From positions 248,001 to 312,000 of the forward strand of contig NZ_JALEBH010000002.1 in the NCBI RefSeq assembly GCF_022758885.1: a DNA stretch of 64,000 nt, read 5' to 3'. This DNA comes from Sphingobium sp. BYY-5 (lineage in GTDB: Bacteria; Pseudomonadota; Alphaproteobacteria; Sphingomonadales; Sphingomonadaceae). Below the pieces are notes generated by a model that saw nothing but the letters and a program-made list of their open reading frames with translations, searched no databases and was not told where the DNA came from. Each line of letters starts with the position of its first letter. Position 1 is the first letter of the stretch. Positions 8,682-16,238 of this stretch are shown piece after piece. Made by a program: the position numbers and the translations under genes.

Positions 8682-9488
8682 ATGCTGCGCCTTACCGCCC
8701 TTGCCTGCGCGCTCGCGCTTGCCACTCCAGCCCTGGCCGAAACCAAGGTGCCGGGCGATCCCTATGCCGACGATCCGGTCGGCATCGTTGCCGATCCCTG
8801 CCCGGTGCATCCCAAGCCGACCGACGGGGCGGGCTGGCAGATGGGGAATCTCCACATGCTGACCCGCGATTTCGGTCAGCTATGCCGCTATGCCGCCGAT
8901 AATCACGCGCTGGCCAGCCAAATCGCCGATCGCAAGGTGCTTGTCGTCTTCATGGGCGATTCCATCACTGACAACTGGATCAATCTGGACCCGGAGATGT
9001 TCAAAGGCGGCCTGGTCGATCGCGGTATCAGCGGTCAGACCACCGCGCAGATGCTGGTCCGCTTCCGTGCCGACGTGATCGCGCTGAAGCCGCAAGCCGT
9101 CCACATCATGGCGATGACCAACGACATCGCCGGCAATACCGGCGCGGCGACGATGGAAACCGTGCTGGGCAACATCCAGAGCATGGCTGACCTCGCCCGC
9201 GCGCACGGGATCAAGGTCATCATCGCGTCCGTGCCCCCCGCCGGCGCCTTCCCCTGGAGCCCCGACAAGCAGCCTGTGCCGCAGATCGCGGCGATCAACC
9301 AGTGGCTGGCGGACTATGCCCGCGCCAATGGCTTCACCTTCATCGACTATCATGCGGCGATGGCCGAGGCGGACGGTGCGATGAAGCCCGGCCTTTCAAG
9401 CGACGGCGTGCATCCGACCAAGGAAGGATATGCGATCATGCGCCCGCTCGCCCTCGCCGCGATCGCCAAGACATTGGGAGAGAAATAA
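8682..9488 (+). CDS. SGNH/GDSL hydrolase, exported esterase 2
   Basis: A second SGNH hydrolase (268 aa) with a signal peptide ending near ALAE and blocks FMGDSITDNW (S94), DRGISGQTTAQML, MTNDI and DGVHP (D241, H244). It is clearly related to the gene just upstream (shared GDSITD, TAQML, DGVHP and overall order), suggesting tandem duplication with divergence. In it MTND takes the place of the GIND block of its neighbour. I prefer the ATG at 8682 with GAGGAAG before it over the in-frame GTG at 8670. Its TAA overlaps the ATG of the fucosidase. Confidence 0.82.
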   Translation: MLRLTALACALALATPALAETKVPGDPYADDPVGIVADPCPVHPKPTDGAGWQMGNLHMLTRDFGQLCRYAADNHALASQIADRKVLVVFMGDSITDNWINLDPEMFKGGLVDRGISGQTTAQMLVRFRADVIALKPQAVHIMAMTNDIAGNTGAATMETVLGNIQSMADLARAHGIKVIIASVPPAGAFPWSPDKQPVPQIAAINQWLADYARANGFTFIDYHAAMAEADGAMKPGLSSDGVHPTKEGYAIMRPLALAAIAKTLGEK

Positions 9489-11113
9489 TGCGATCCTTCG
9501 GACGGCGATCCTTCCTCGCCGGGACGGCTGCGCTTGGCCTCGCCCGCGCCGCGCGCGCCGCCAGCCCCATGGGCGCCGCGCGCGGGCTGGTCCAGGCAAG
9601 CTGGTCCTCGCTGGTCGACAATTACCGCTATCCCGACTGGTTCCGCGACGCGAAGCTGGGCCTCTGGTCGCATTGGGGACCGCAGGCAGTGCCCGAACAG
9701 GGCGACTGGTATGGCCGCCTCATGTATATGCAGGGCCATCCGATGTACGAGCATCACCTCAAGACCTACGGCCATCCGTCGGTGACGGGGATGATGGACA
9801 TCCAGAATCTGTGGACCGCCGACCAATGGGACCCGGACGCGCTGATCGCCCGCTACCAGAAGGCCGGCGCCAAATATTTCATGGCGCTTGCCTGCCATCA
9901 CGACAATCTCGATTGCTATGACAGCCGCTATCATGCCTGGAACAGCCTGCGCGTTGGGCCGAAGAGGGATGTGGTCGGCATCTGGGAAAAGGCAGCGCGG
10001 CGCGCTGGCCTAAAATTCGGCGTGTCGAACCATGCCGCCCATGCCTGGCACTGGTATCAGCCCGCTTATGGCTATGATCCGGTCGGCCCGCAAAAGGGTG
10101 TGCGCTACGATGCGTTCAGGCTGCGCAAGGCAGACGGTACGGGCAAATGGTGGGACGGCCTGGACCCGCAGGAACTCTATACCGGGGGCCACGCCGTCCT
10201 GCCCGACGGCATCGATTCCATCGAAGCGATGAACCAGTGGCACAACGCCCATAACGGCCAGTGGATCGAAAGCGGACCGAAAGACGACCCGGCCTATGTC
10301 ACCCGCTGGCTGCTGCGCCAGACCGACCTGATCGATAAATACAAACCCGATCTCGTCTATTTCGACGATTATGAACTGCCCTTTGGCCCAGTGGGGCTGG
10401 AGGCGGTGGCTGACTATTATAACCGCTCGATCGAATGGCACGGCAAGATCGACGTGGTGCTGACCGCCAAGCAGTTGAAGCCCTATGCGCGTTTCGGCGT
10501 GGTGCAGGACGTCGAACGTGGCTTCACCGACCATATCTGGGACGAACCGTGGCAGACCGACACCTGCATCGGCGACTGGTTCTACAATGTCGCCCGCCTC
10601 AACGACAAAAGCTACAAGACCGCCGAAGAGGTGATCCAGCGCCTGGCCGATGTAGTGTCGAAGAACGGCAATCTGCTGCTCTCTATCCCTCAGCCCGGCA
10701 ATGGTTCGATCGACAGCGAGGCGGAAAAGACCCTCGACGGCATGACCGACTGGATGACCCACGGCAGCGAAGCGATCTTCGGGTCACGCCCCTGGCGCAT
10801 CTATGGCGAGGGACCGACACAACCGGTCGTGGGTATGCAGAATGAGGATCAAGCCAAGCCTTTTACCCCACAGGATATCCGCTTCACCACCAACAAAGGC
10901 GCGCTCTACGCGCTGTTCCTGGGTCGACCGGGCGGACCTACGACTATCCGCTCACTGGCGCGCGGCCATGTTGACGGCATGATCGAGCATGTGACGCTGT
11001 TGGGCGGCGGTCCGCTCCGCTTCCGTCAGGATGCGACGGGTCTCCACATCGACATGCCGCGCAGCACCGGTTTCGTTCCCGCCATCCGCATCGATGGCCG
11101 GGGGCTTGTCTAG
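9488..11113 (+). CDS. GH29 alpha-L-fucosidase, Tat-exported
   Basis: A 541-residue protein with a twin-arginine signal (GRRSFLAGTAALGLARA). It shows the GH29 pattern: WFRDAKLGLWSHWGPQAVPE at the N-terminus, AGAKYFMALACHHDNLDC, and a strand ending YFDDYELP, where D293 or D294 is the expected nucleophile. GH29 enzymes release alpha-linked L-fucose. It overlaps the preceding gene by one base (TAATG). With fucP and a sugar dehydrogenase across the IclR gene, it supplies the likely fucose source of the locus. Whether it prefers 1,2-, 1,3- or 1,4-linkages cannot be told. Confidence 0.9.
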   Translation: MRSFGRRSFLAGTAALGLARAARAASPMGAARGLVQASWSSLVDNYRYPDWFRDAKLGLWSHWGPQAVPEQGDWYGRLMYMQGHPMYEHHLKTYGHPSVTGMMDIQNLWTADQWDPDALIARYQKAGAKYFMALACHHDNLDCYDSRYHAWNSLRVGPKRDVVGIWEKAARRAGLKFGVSNHAAHAWHWYQPAYGYDPVGPQKGVRYDAFRLRKADGTGKWWDGLDPQELYTGGHAVLPDGIDSIEAMNQWHNAHNGQWIESGPKDDPAYVTRWLLRQTDLIDKYKPDLVYFDDYELPFGPVGLEAVADYYNRSIEWHGKIDVVLTAKQLKPYARFGVVQDVERGFTDHIWDEPWQTDTCIGDWFYNVARLNDKSYKTAEEVIQRLADVVSKNGNLLLSIPQPGNGSIDSEAEKTLDGMTDWMTHGSEAIFGSRPWRIYGEGPTQPVVGMQNEDQAKPFTPQDIRFTTNKGALYALFLGRPGGPTTIRSLARGHVDGMIEHVTLLGGGPLRFRQDATGLHIDMPRSTGFVPAIRIDGRGLV

Positions 11114-11118
11114 CACTC

Positions 11119-11148
11119 CACATGGTCCTGCAAAGGCGCGACCATGTG
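11119..11148 (+). terminator. 9-bp inverted repeat after the fucosidase gene
   Basis: CACATGGTC (11119-11127) and GACCATGTG (11140-11148) form a perfect 9-bp stem with a 12-nt loop in the gap between the GH29 and GH31 genes. No T-run follows, so it may slow transcription or protect mRNA rather than end it; a dyad operator is the alternative. Confidence 0.45.
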
Positions 11149-11188
11149 TCAAATCAAACGGGCACATAGAACGCAAGGAAAGACAGGG

Positions 11189-13525
11189 ATGATCACAAAA
11201 GGCTTCAAGACGAAACTGGCAGGCATGGCGCTCGGCGCATCCTGCCTCGCAATGGCGGCCCCTGCCTTTGCGGAGCCGCTGGCTTTGCTCGATCGTCATG
11301 GCAGTAGCGTCGCGATCGAGCCTTATGCGCCGAACATCGTCCGCGTGACGATCGCGCTGGACAAGGCGCTGGCCGAAGCGCCTCCGGGCGAAGGGCCGAA
11401 CGCCAAATCGGACGCGGCCGGATGGACCCATCGTACCGACGCGACCGGCGACATCTTTTCCTCCTCGGCGCTGACCCTGACGGTAGACGCCAAGCCATGG
11501 CCGGGCGCGCCGACACAGATGCAGCGCTATTTCGCGCCCGCTCTGCCGCCGGTCAGCCTGTCCGTTCGCGATGCCAGCGGCACGGTGCTGACCAAGATGA
11601 CCGGCTGGGAAATGGCGCCGGTGACAGTGAACGGCGAAAAGACCTTCAAGGTCGGCGCCAGTTTCGATTCCCCGGCGGACGAACATTATTACGGCCTGGG
11701 CCAGAACCAGGAAGGCTATATGGACCTGCGTGGCAAGCAGATCGATTGCCAACACTATTATGACGCGCCGGCGGGTGAGACGGTCTGCGTGCCCTTCATG
11801 GTCACGAACAAGGGCTATGGCATCGTCTGGGACAATCCGGCCCGCACGCTGATCTGGCCGGGCCTGCACAGCAGCACCCATTGGCAGAGCCAGGTGGGTG
11901 AACGCGTCTCCTTCTTCGTCATCACCGGCAAGACGACCGATGAACTCTATGCCGGATACGCCAAGCTGACCGGCGCGACGCCGCTGCCGCCCAAGGCGGG
12001 CTTCGGCCTCATCCAGAGCAAGGCGCGGTACGAGAGCGAGAAGGAACTGCTCGACATCGCCAATGGCTATCGCCAGCGGAACCTGCCGCTCGACGTGATG
12101 GTGCTCGACTGGTTCTACTGGACGCGCATGGGCCAGCTCGACATCGACCGCACCTATTTCCCCGATCCCAAGGGGATGAACGACCAGTTGAAGTCGATGG
12201 GGATGCGGTCGATCATCAGCGTGTGGCCGCGCTTCGAACGGGAATCGCGTTATTTCGACATGCTGGCGACCAAGGGCTGGTTCTTGCACGACAAGGATGG
12301 CAATCCGGTCGATGGCCTGCCGATGCGTTCCGATCGTGCAGGTGCGCTGCTCGACAGCACCAATCCCGAAGCGCGCGAATGGTTCTGGGGCAAGCTCCGC
12401 GACAATATCGCGAGCCAGGGCTTCGACTGGTTCTGGCTGGACGAGACCGAACCGGACCTCGTTCCCGACGGCTATTTCTATGCCAAGGGTTCGGGCGACC
12501 GCTATCACAACCTTTACCCGCTGGTGCATACGACCGGCGTGGCGGAAGGGTCTGAGCGCGACCGCCCCGGTTTCCGCAACATGATCCTGGCCCGCGCCGC
12601 CTATCTGGGGTCGCAGCGCAATGGCGGCCTCTTCTGGTCGTCGGACATCAAGTCAACCTGGGAAGCGCTGCGTCGACAAGTGCCGGCCGGCCTCAACTTC
12701 ACTGCCTCGGGCCTTGCTTATTGGGGCAGCGATATCGGCGGCTGGCAGTGGCCCAACGGTCCCAAGGCGGAAAATCCGATCCTGGTCGATCCGGCGGGCG
12801 CGACCGCGATGGGCGCCGGCTATCCCGACTATCCCGAATTGTTCGTGCGCTGGTTCGAATATAGCGTCTTCACGCCGACTCTGCGCATCCATGGTCAGCG
12901 TCCGGGCACGGCGCTGTGGGAATATGGCAATGCGGCCGAGCCGATCCTGGCCGACTGGCTGCGCCTGCGCTACACGCTGATGCCCTATATCTATGCACTG
13001 GGCCGCCACACCTATGACACGGGCGCGCCCTTCATGCGCGGTCTGTTCATGGATTTCCCGAACGATCCCAAGGTCTCCGACATCGGCGACCAATATATGT
13101 TCGGTCCCGCCTTCCTGGTCGCTCCAGTGACGCAGCAGGGCCAGACGAAACGCCCGGTCTATCTGCCCGCCGACACCGCCTGGTACGATTATTGGACCAA
13201 CCAGCGCTATGAAGGCGGCCAGACGGTCGAAGTCGACACGCCGATCAACCGCATTCCGATCTTCGTGAAGGCCGGGTCGATCGTCCCCATGGGCGCGCAG
13301 GTGAAGAGCACGGCGGAGAAACAGGCATTGGAGAGCATCCGCGTCTATCCCGGCGCCGATGCGCGCTTCACCCTCTATGATGATGATGGTACGACCAACG
13401 CCTATCGCAAGGGCGGCGCTAAGGCCGAATTGGTCTGGGACGACAAGGCAAAGACGCTGACGAGCAAGACGAAGCTGCCCACCGGCCAGGCTGTAACCGG
13501 CCTGGTGCAGGTCGTCGGTCAGTAA
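11189..13525 (+). CDS. GH31 glycosidase, probable alpha-xylosidase
   Basis: The start at 11189 (AGGAAAGACAGGG before it) gives 778 residues with a signal peptide (to about AFAE). GH31 landmarks are WFWLDETEPD with nucleophile D418 and LFWSSDIKSTWEALRRQV with acid/base D486, followed by the AYWGSDIGGW signature. GH31 covers alpha-xylosidase and alpha-glucosidase. The fucosidase and beta-glucosidase neighbours favour alpha-xylosidase acting on xyloglucan-type side chains, which is inference. The gene sits between GH29 and GH1 on the same strand. Confidence 0.86.
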   Translation: MITKGFKTKLAGMALGASCLAMAAPAFAEPLALLDRHGSSVAIEPYAPNIVRVTIALDKALAEAPPGEGPNAKSDAAGWTHRTDATGDIFSSSALTLTVDAKPWPGAPTQMQRYFAPALPPVSLSVRDASGTVLTKMTGWEMAPVTVNGEKTFKVGASFDSPADEHYYGLGQNQEGYMDLRGKQIDCQHYYDAPAGETVCVPFMVTNKGYGIVWDNPARTLIWPGLHSSTHWQSQVGERVSFFVITGKTTDELYAGYAKLTGATPLPPKAGFGLIQSKARYESEKELLDIANGYRQRNLPLDVMVLDWFYWTRMGQLDIDRTYFPDPKGMNDQLKSMGMRSIISVWPRFERESRYFDMLATKGWFLHDKDGNPVDGLPMRSDRAGALLDSTNPEAREWFWGKLRDNIASQGFDWFWLDETEPDLVPDGYFYAKGSGDRYHNLYPLVHTTGVAEGSERDRPGFRNMILARAAYLGSQRNGGLFWSSDIKSTWEALRRQVPAGLNFTASGLAYWGSDIGGWQWPNGPKAENPILVDPAGATAMGAGYPDYPELFVRWFEYSVFTPTLRIHGQRPGTALWEYGNAAEPILADWLRLRYTLMPYIYALGRHTYDTGAPFMRGLFMDFPNDPKVSDIGDQYMFGPAFLVAPVTQQGQTKRPVYLPADTAWYDYWTNQRYEGGQTVEVDTPINRIPIFVKAGSIVPMGAQVKSTAEKQALESIRVYPGADARFTLYDDDGTTNAYRKGGAKAELVWDDKAKTLTSKTKLPTGQAVTGLVQVVGQ

Positions 13526-13537
13526 GGAGACAGGAAC

Positions 13538-14995
13538 ATGACAGGCATTAATCGCCGCGAATTGGGCATGGGCTTGGGTGCTGCGGCGCTGGGCGCCTCG
13601 CTCATCGGCAGCACGACCGCCACGGCGCAGACCGCACCGGCCGCTATGCCACGAGACGATCTGTCCTTCCCGCCCGACTTCCTCTGGGGCTGCGCCACCG
13701 CCGCCTACCAGATCGAAGGCGGTGTGAAGGAGGATGGTCGCGGCACCACCAACTGGGACATCTTCTCCCACACGCCCGGCAAGGTCGCCAATGGCGATAC
13801 CGGCGATGTCGCCTGCGACAGCTATCACCGCTATCAGGATGACATCGCCCTCTTGAAGGCGTTGGGCGTCAAGGCCTATCGCTTCTCCATCGCCTGGTCG
13901 CGTATCTTCCCAGACGGCAAGGGCAGGCCCAACCAGAAGGGCGTGGACTATTATAACCGGCTGGTTGACGGACTGCTGGCGGCGGGCATCACGCCGCACG
14001 CCACGCTGTTCCACTGGGATCTGCCCGCCGCCTTGCCGGGCGGCTGGCAGAACCGCGACACTGCCTACGCCTTTGCCGACTATGCGGGCTATATGGCGGG
14101 CCGGCTCAATGACCGGGTGAAGCATTTCATGACAGTCAACGAACTGCGTTGCTTCACCGATTTGAGCTACATGACCGGCGGCAAGGCGCCGGGTCTGAAG
14201 CTGCCCATGGGCGAAGTGAATCAGATCCGCCATCATGGCGTGCTCGCCCATGGCCTGGGGGTGCAGGCGATCCGTACCGCGACGAAGACGGGGACGCAGG
14301 TCGGCATCGCCGATAATCCCAGTATCTTCGTTCCCGCGATTGAAACGCCCGAACATATCGACGCGGTGAAGAAAGCGGTGCGCGAAGAGAACGCCATGTT
14401 CCTGACCGCAATCCTGGAAGGCCGCTATATCGACAGCTATCTGACCGCGCAGGGCAAGGACGCACCCAAGGTCAGGGATGGCGACATGAAGCTGATCGGT
14501 GCGCCGCTCGATTTCCTGTCGGTCAATGTCTACACCGGCAACACCGTGCGCGCCGACGCCTCGCAGCCGTCAGGCTACAAGATCCTGCCGCATCCCGGCC
14601 AGGCACCGCGTATGCCCTCCCCCTGGCTCTACGTCACGCCGGAGGTCATCTATTGGGGGATGCGCGCCATCAGCGAGAACTGGAAGCCCAAGGCGCTCTA
14701 CATTTCCGAAAATGGCTGCTCGGCCGACGACACGGTCGCGGCGGACGGGAAGGTCTATGACACAGATCGCGTCATGTATCTGCGCAACTATATGACCCAT
14801 CTCCAGCGCGCCTCGCGCGAAGGCCTGCCGGTGAAGGGCTATTTCGTCTGGAGCCTGATGGACAATTTCGAGTGGGAGGACGGTTATACTAAGCTGTTCG
14901 GCATCCACCATGTCGACTTCAAGACCCAGAAGCGCACGCCCAAGCTGAGCGCTGACTGGTATCGCGAACTGGTGCGCACCAACAAGCTGGTGTGA
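13538..14995 (+). CDS. GH1 glycosidase, beta-glucosidase/beta-fucosidase type
   Basis: A 485-residue protein with a Tat-like signal (NRRELGMGLGAAALG), then the GH1 start FPPDFLWGCATAAYQIEGG. The nucleophile is E391 in YISENGCS. The acid/base motif reads TVNEL (E202) where nearly all GH1 enzymes have T-x-NEP, so the glutamate is kept but the following proline is not. It closes the esterase-glycosidase operon 12 nt after GH31, with GGAGACAGG as its ribosome site. It probably trims beta-glucosyl or beta-fucosyl residues in the periplasm. Confidence 0.88.
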   Translation: MTGINRRELGMGLGAAALGASLIGSTTATAQTAPAAMPRDDLSFPPDFLWGCATAAYQIEGGVKEDGRGTTNWDIFSHTPGKVANGDTGDVACDSYHRYQDDIALLKALGVKAYRFSIAWSRIFPDGKGRPNQKGVDYYNRLVDGLLAAGITPHATLFHWDLPAALPGGWQNRDTAYAFADYAGYMAGRLNDRVKHFMTVNELRCFTDLSYMTGGKAPGLKLPMGEVNQIRHHGVLAHGLGVQAIRTATKTGTQVGIADNPSIFVPAIETPEHIDAVKKAVREENAMFLTAILEGRYIDSYLTAQGKDAPKVRDGDMKLIGAPLDFLSVNVYTGNTVRADASQPSGYKILPHPGQAPRMPSPWLYVTPEVIYWGMRAISENWKPKALYISENGCSADDTVAADGKVYDTDRVMYLRNYMTHLQRASREGLPVKGYFVWSLMDNFEWEDGYTKLFGIHHVDFKTQKRTPKLSADWYRELVRTNKLV

Positions 14996-15003
14996 GGGCG
15001 TGA

Positions 15004-15930
15004 CTACCCGATACTGGCCGTTGATGGCGATGATTCCTCGTCGCCATCAACGGCCAGTATCCTTTGCTTGAACATCAGCGACGTGGGCGACAGATCATGG
15101 CGGTGGACCAGCCATAGGCGGCTGATGACTGGCGTCGCCAGCGAGCGATAAGCCAGATTGTCGATATGTAGGCGCGTCAGCGATTGCGCCAGGATTGTCG
15201 CGCCAAAGCCGGCCGCCACCAGCCCGAGCAAGGTGGCGAGGCTGCCCGCTTCCTGCGCGATAATCGGACGGAATCCGGCGGTTTCGCAAAGCGCGAAGAA
15301 ATGCTCATTGAAACCGGCGCCGATGATGGCGCTGTACAGCACCATCGGTTCACCCTTGAGATCCTCGATCGACGGGTTGCCGCTCTGCTGCGCCAATCGA
15401 TGATCCTGCCGGATCGCCAGGAACATTTCTTCTTCGATCAGCGGCACAGATATCAACCCATCAGGCAAATAGGGTTGATCGAAGCCCCGGACGATCGCAA
15501 CGTCCAGCTGCCTGCGTTCGACCGCATCGATCTGCTCGTCGCGTCCCAGTTCCAGCAGGGTCAGCTCAACATTGGGGAAAGACTGGCGGAACGTGTGTAG
15601 CGCGCCCGCGACGCGCGGAACAAATGGCCCCGACGCGGTAAAGCCCAGGGACAAGTGACCAATCTGTCCCATCTGCGCCAACCGCGCGGTCTGCGCTGCA
15701 CGCTCGGCCTGGACGAGTGTGGCCTTTGCTTCCGGCACGAACAGCCGTCCTACCTCGGTCAATGCCACACGCCGGCTGGTCCGCTCGAACAGTTGGACGC
15801 CCAGTTCTTCCTCCAGCGCGCGGATCTGCTGGCTTAGCGGCGGTTGTGAGATGCCCAGACGCAGGGCGGCACGGCCGAAATGCATTTCTTCGGCCACGCA
15901 CAGGAAATAGCGCAAATGTCGCAGGTCCAT
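15004..15930 (-). CDS. LysR-family regulator (BenM/CatM-like)
   Basis: A 308-residue LysR regulator with N-terminal HTH (RHLRYFLCVAEEMHFGRAAL, then GISQPPLSQQIRALEEELG) and a type 2 periplasmic-binding effector domain. The sequence style (LSLGFTASG, LAAGFGATILAQ) is of the BenM/CatR/PcaQ sort, which often sense aromatic or carboxylic acids. It is convergent with GH1 and its last codons lie inside a perfect hairpin. It is divergent from the RND efflux operon, so it may control efflux; its inducer is unknown. Confidence 0.86.
   Translation of the reverse strand: MDLRHLRYFLCVAEEMHFGRAALRLGISQPPLSQQIRALEEELGVQLFERTSRRVALTEVGRLFVPEAKATLVQAERAAQTARLAQMGQIGHLSLGFTASGPFVPRVAGALHTFRQSFPNVELTLLELGRDEQIDAVERRQLDVAIVRGFDQPYLPDGLISVPLIEEEMFLAIRQDHRLAQQSGNPSIEDLKGEPMVLYSAIIGAGFNEHFFALCETAGFRPIIAQEAGSLATLLGLVAAGFGATILAQSLTRLHIDNLAYRSLATPVISRLWLVHRHDLSPTSLMFKQRILAVDGDEESSPSTASIG
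15011..15060. terminator. 20-bp perfect inverted repeat, bidirectional terminator inside the 3' end of the LysR gene
   Basis: The arms 15011-15030 and 15041-15060 are exact reverse complements with a 10-nt loop. They sit between converging genes and overlap the last codons of the LysR gene (15004-15930). The stem is long enough to stop transcripts from both sides, although the T-content after each arm is modest. Confidence 0.8.
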
Positions 15931-16238
15931 GAATCAAGTCGTCCAAGCTATCGATATAGCCATATTATATATTAGACCGGGAAGATTCTAGGTTGCATGA
16001 CGAAACCAGATGTGGCGATGGTCCGTCGTCGTTCCGAAGGCTGCGCGCGATCCGCCCCCTGATGCCGTAGCCTGCCGGACCCGGACCATCGCCACATTCA
16101 TGAATGACATTCATCAGCTCATGCCGTGACAAGCGGCTTTATCCGCAGGGATGATTGCGGTAACGACATGACATCCCTTCTGGAGAGGCATCATATTTTC
16201 AGTCCCGGCGTTTCTGCCGGCGCGTCCCGGAGTCGTGG
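15931..16238. promoter_or_regulatory. Divergent intergenic region: promoters, palindrome and long hairpin
   Basis: This 308-nt gene-free stretch separates the LysR gene and the RND operon. It holds an AT-rich patch near 15950-15975 (ATATAGCCATATTATATAT) suited to promoters and LysR binding. A perfect 7-bp-arm palindrome ATGAATGACATTCAT lies at 16100-16114, and a long structured inverted repeat at 16010-16097 is listed separately. No convincing ORF is visible. Confidence 0.6.
16010..16097. repeat. 88-nt long hairpin, possible structured RNA or repetitive element
   Basis: The outer arms (16010-16025 and 16082-16097) are perfect 16-bp inverse complements. Inside them a second stem (16031-16045 with 16066-16080) forms with two mismatches and two G-U pairs, leaving about a 20-nt loop. 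The nested architecture fits a transcribed structured leader or a REP/BIME-like element. Only one copy is noticed in this window. Confidence 0.55.

Noticed and set aside
15004..16238. Efflux-adjacent hairpins as CRISPR or IS ends
   Set aside because: No repeated spacer units, no transposase and no target duplication are visible.
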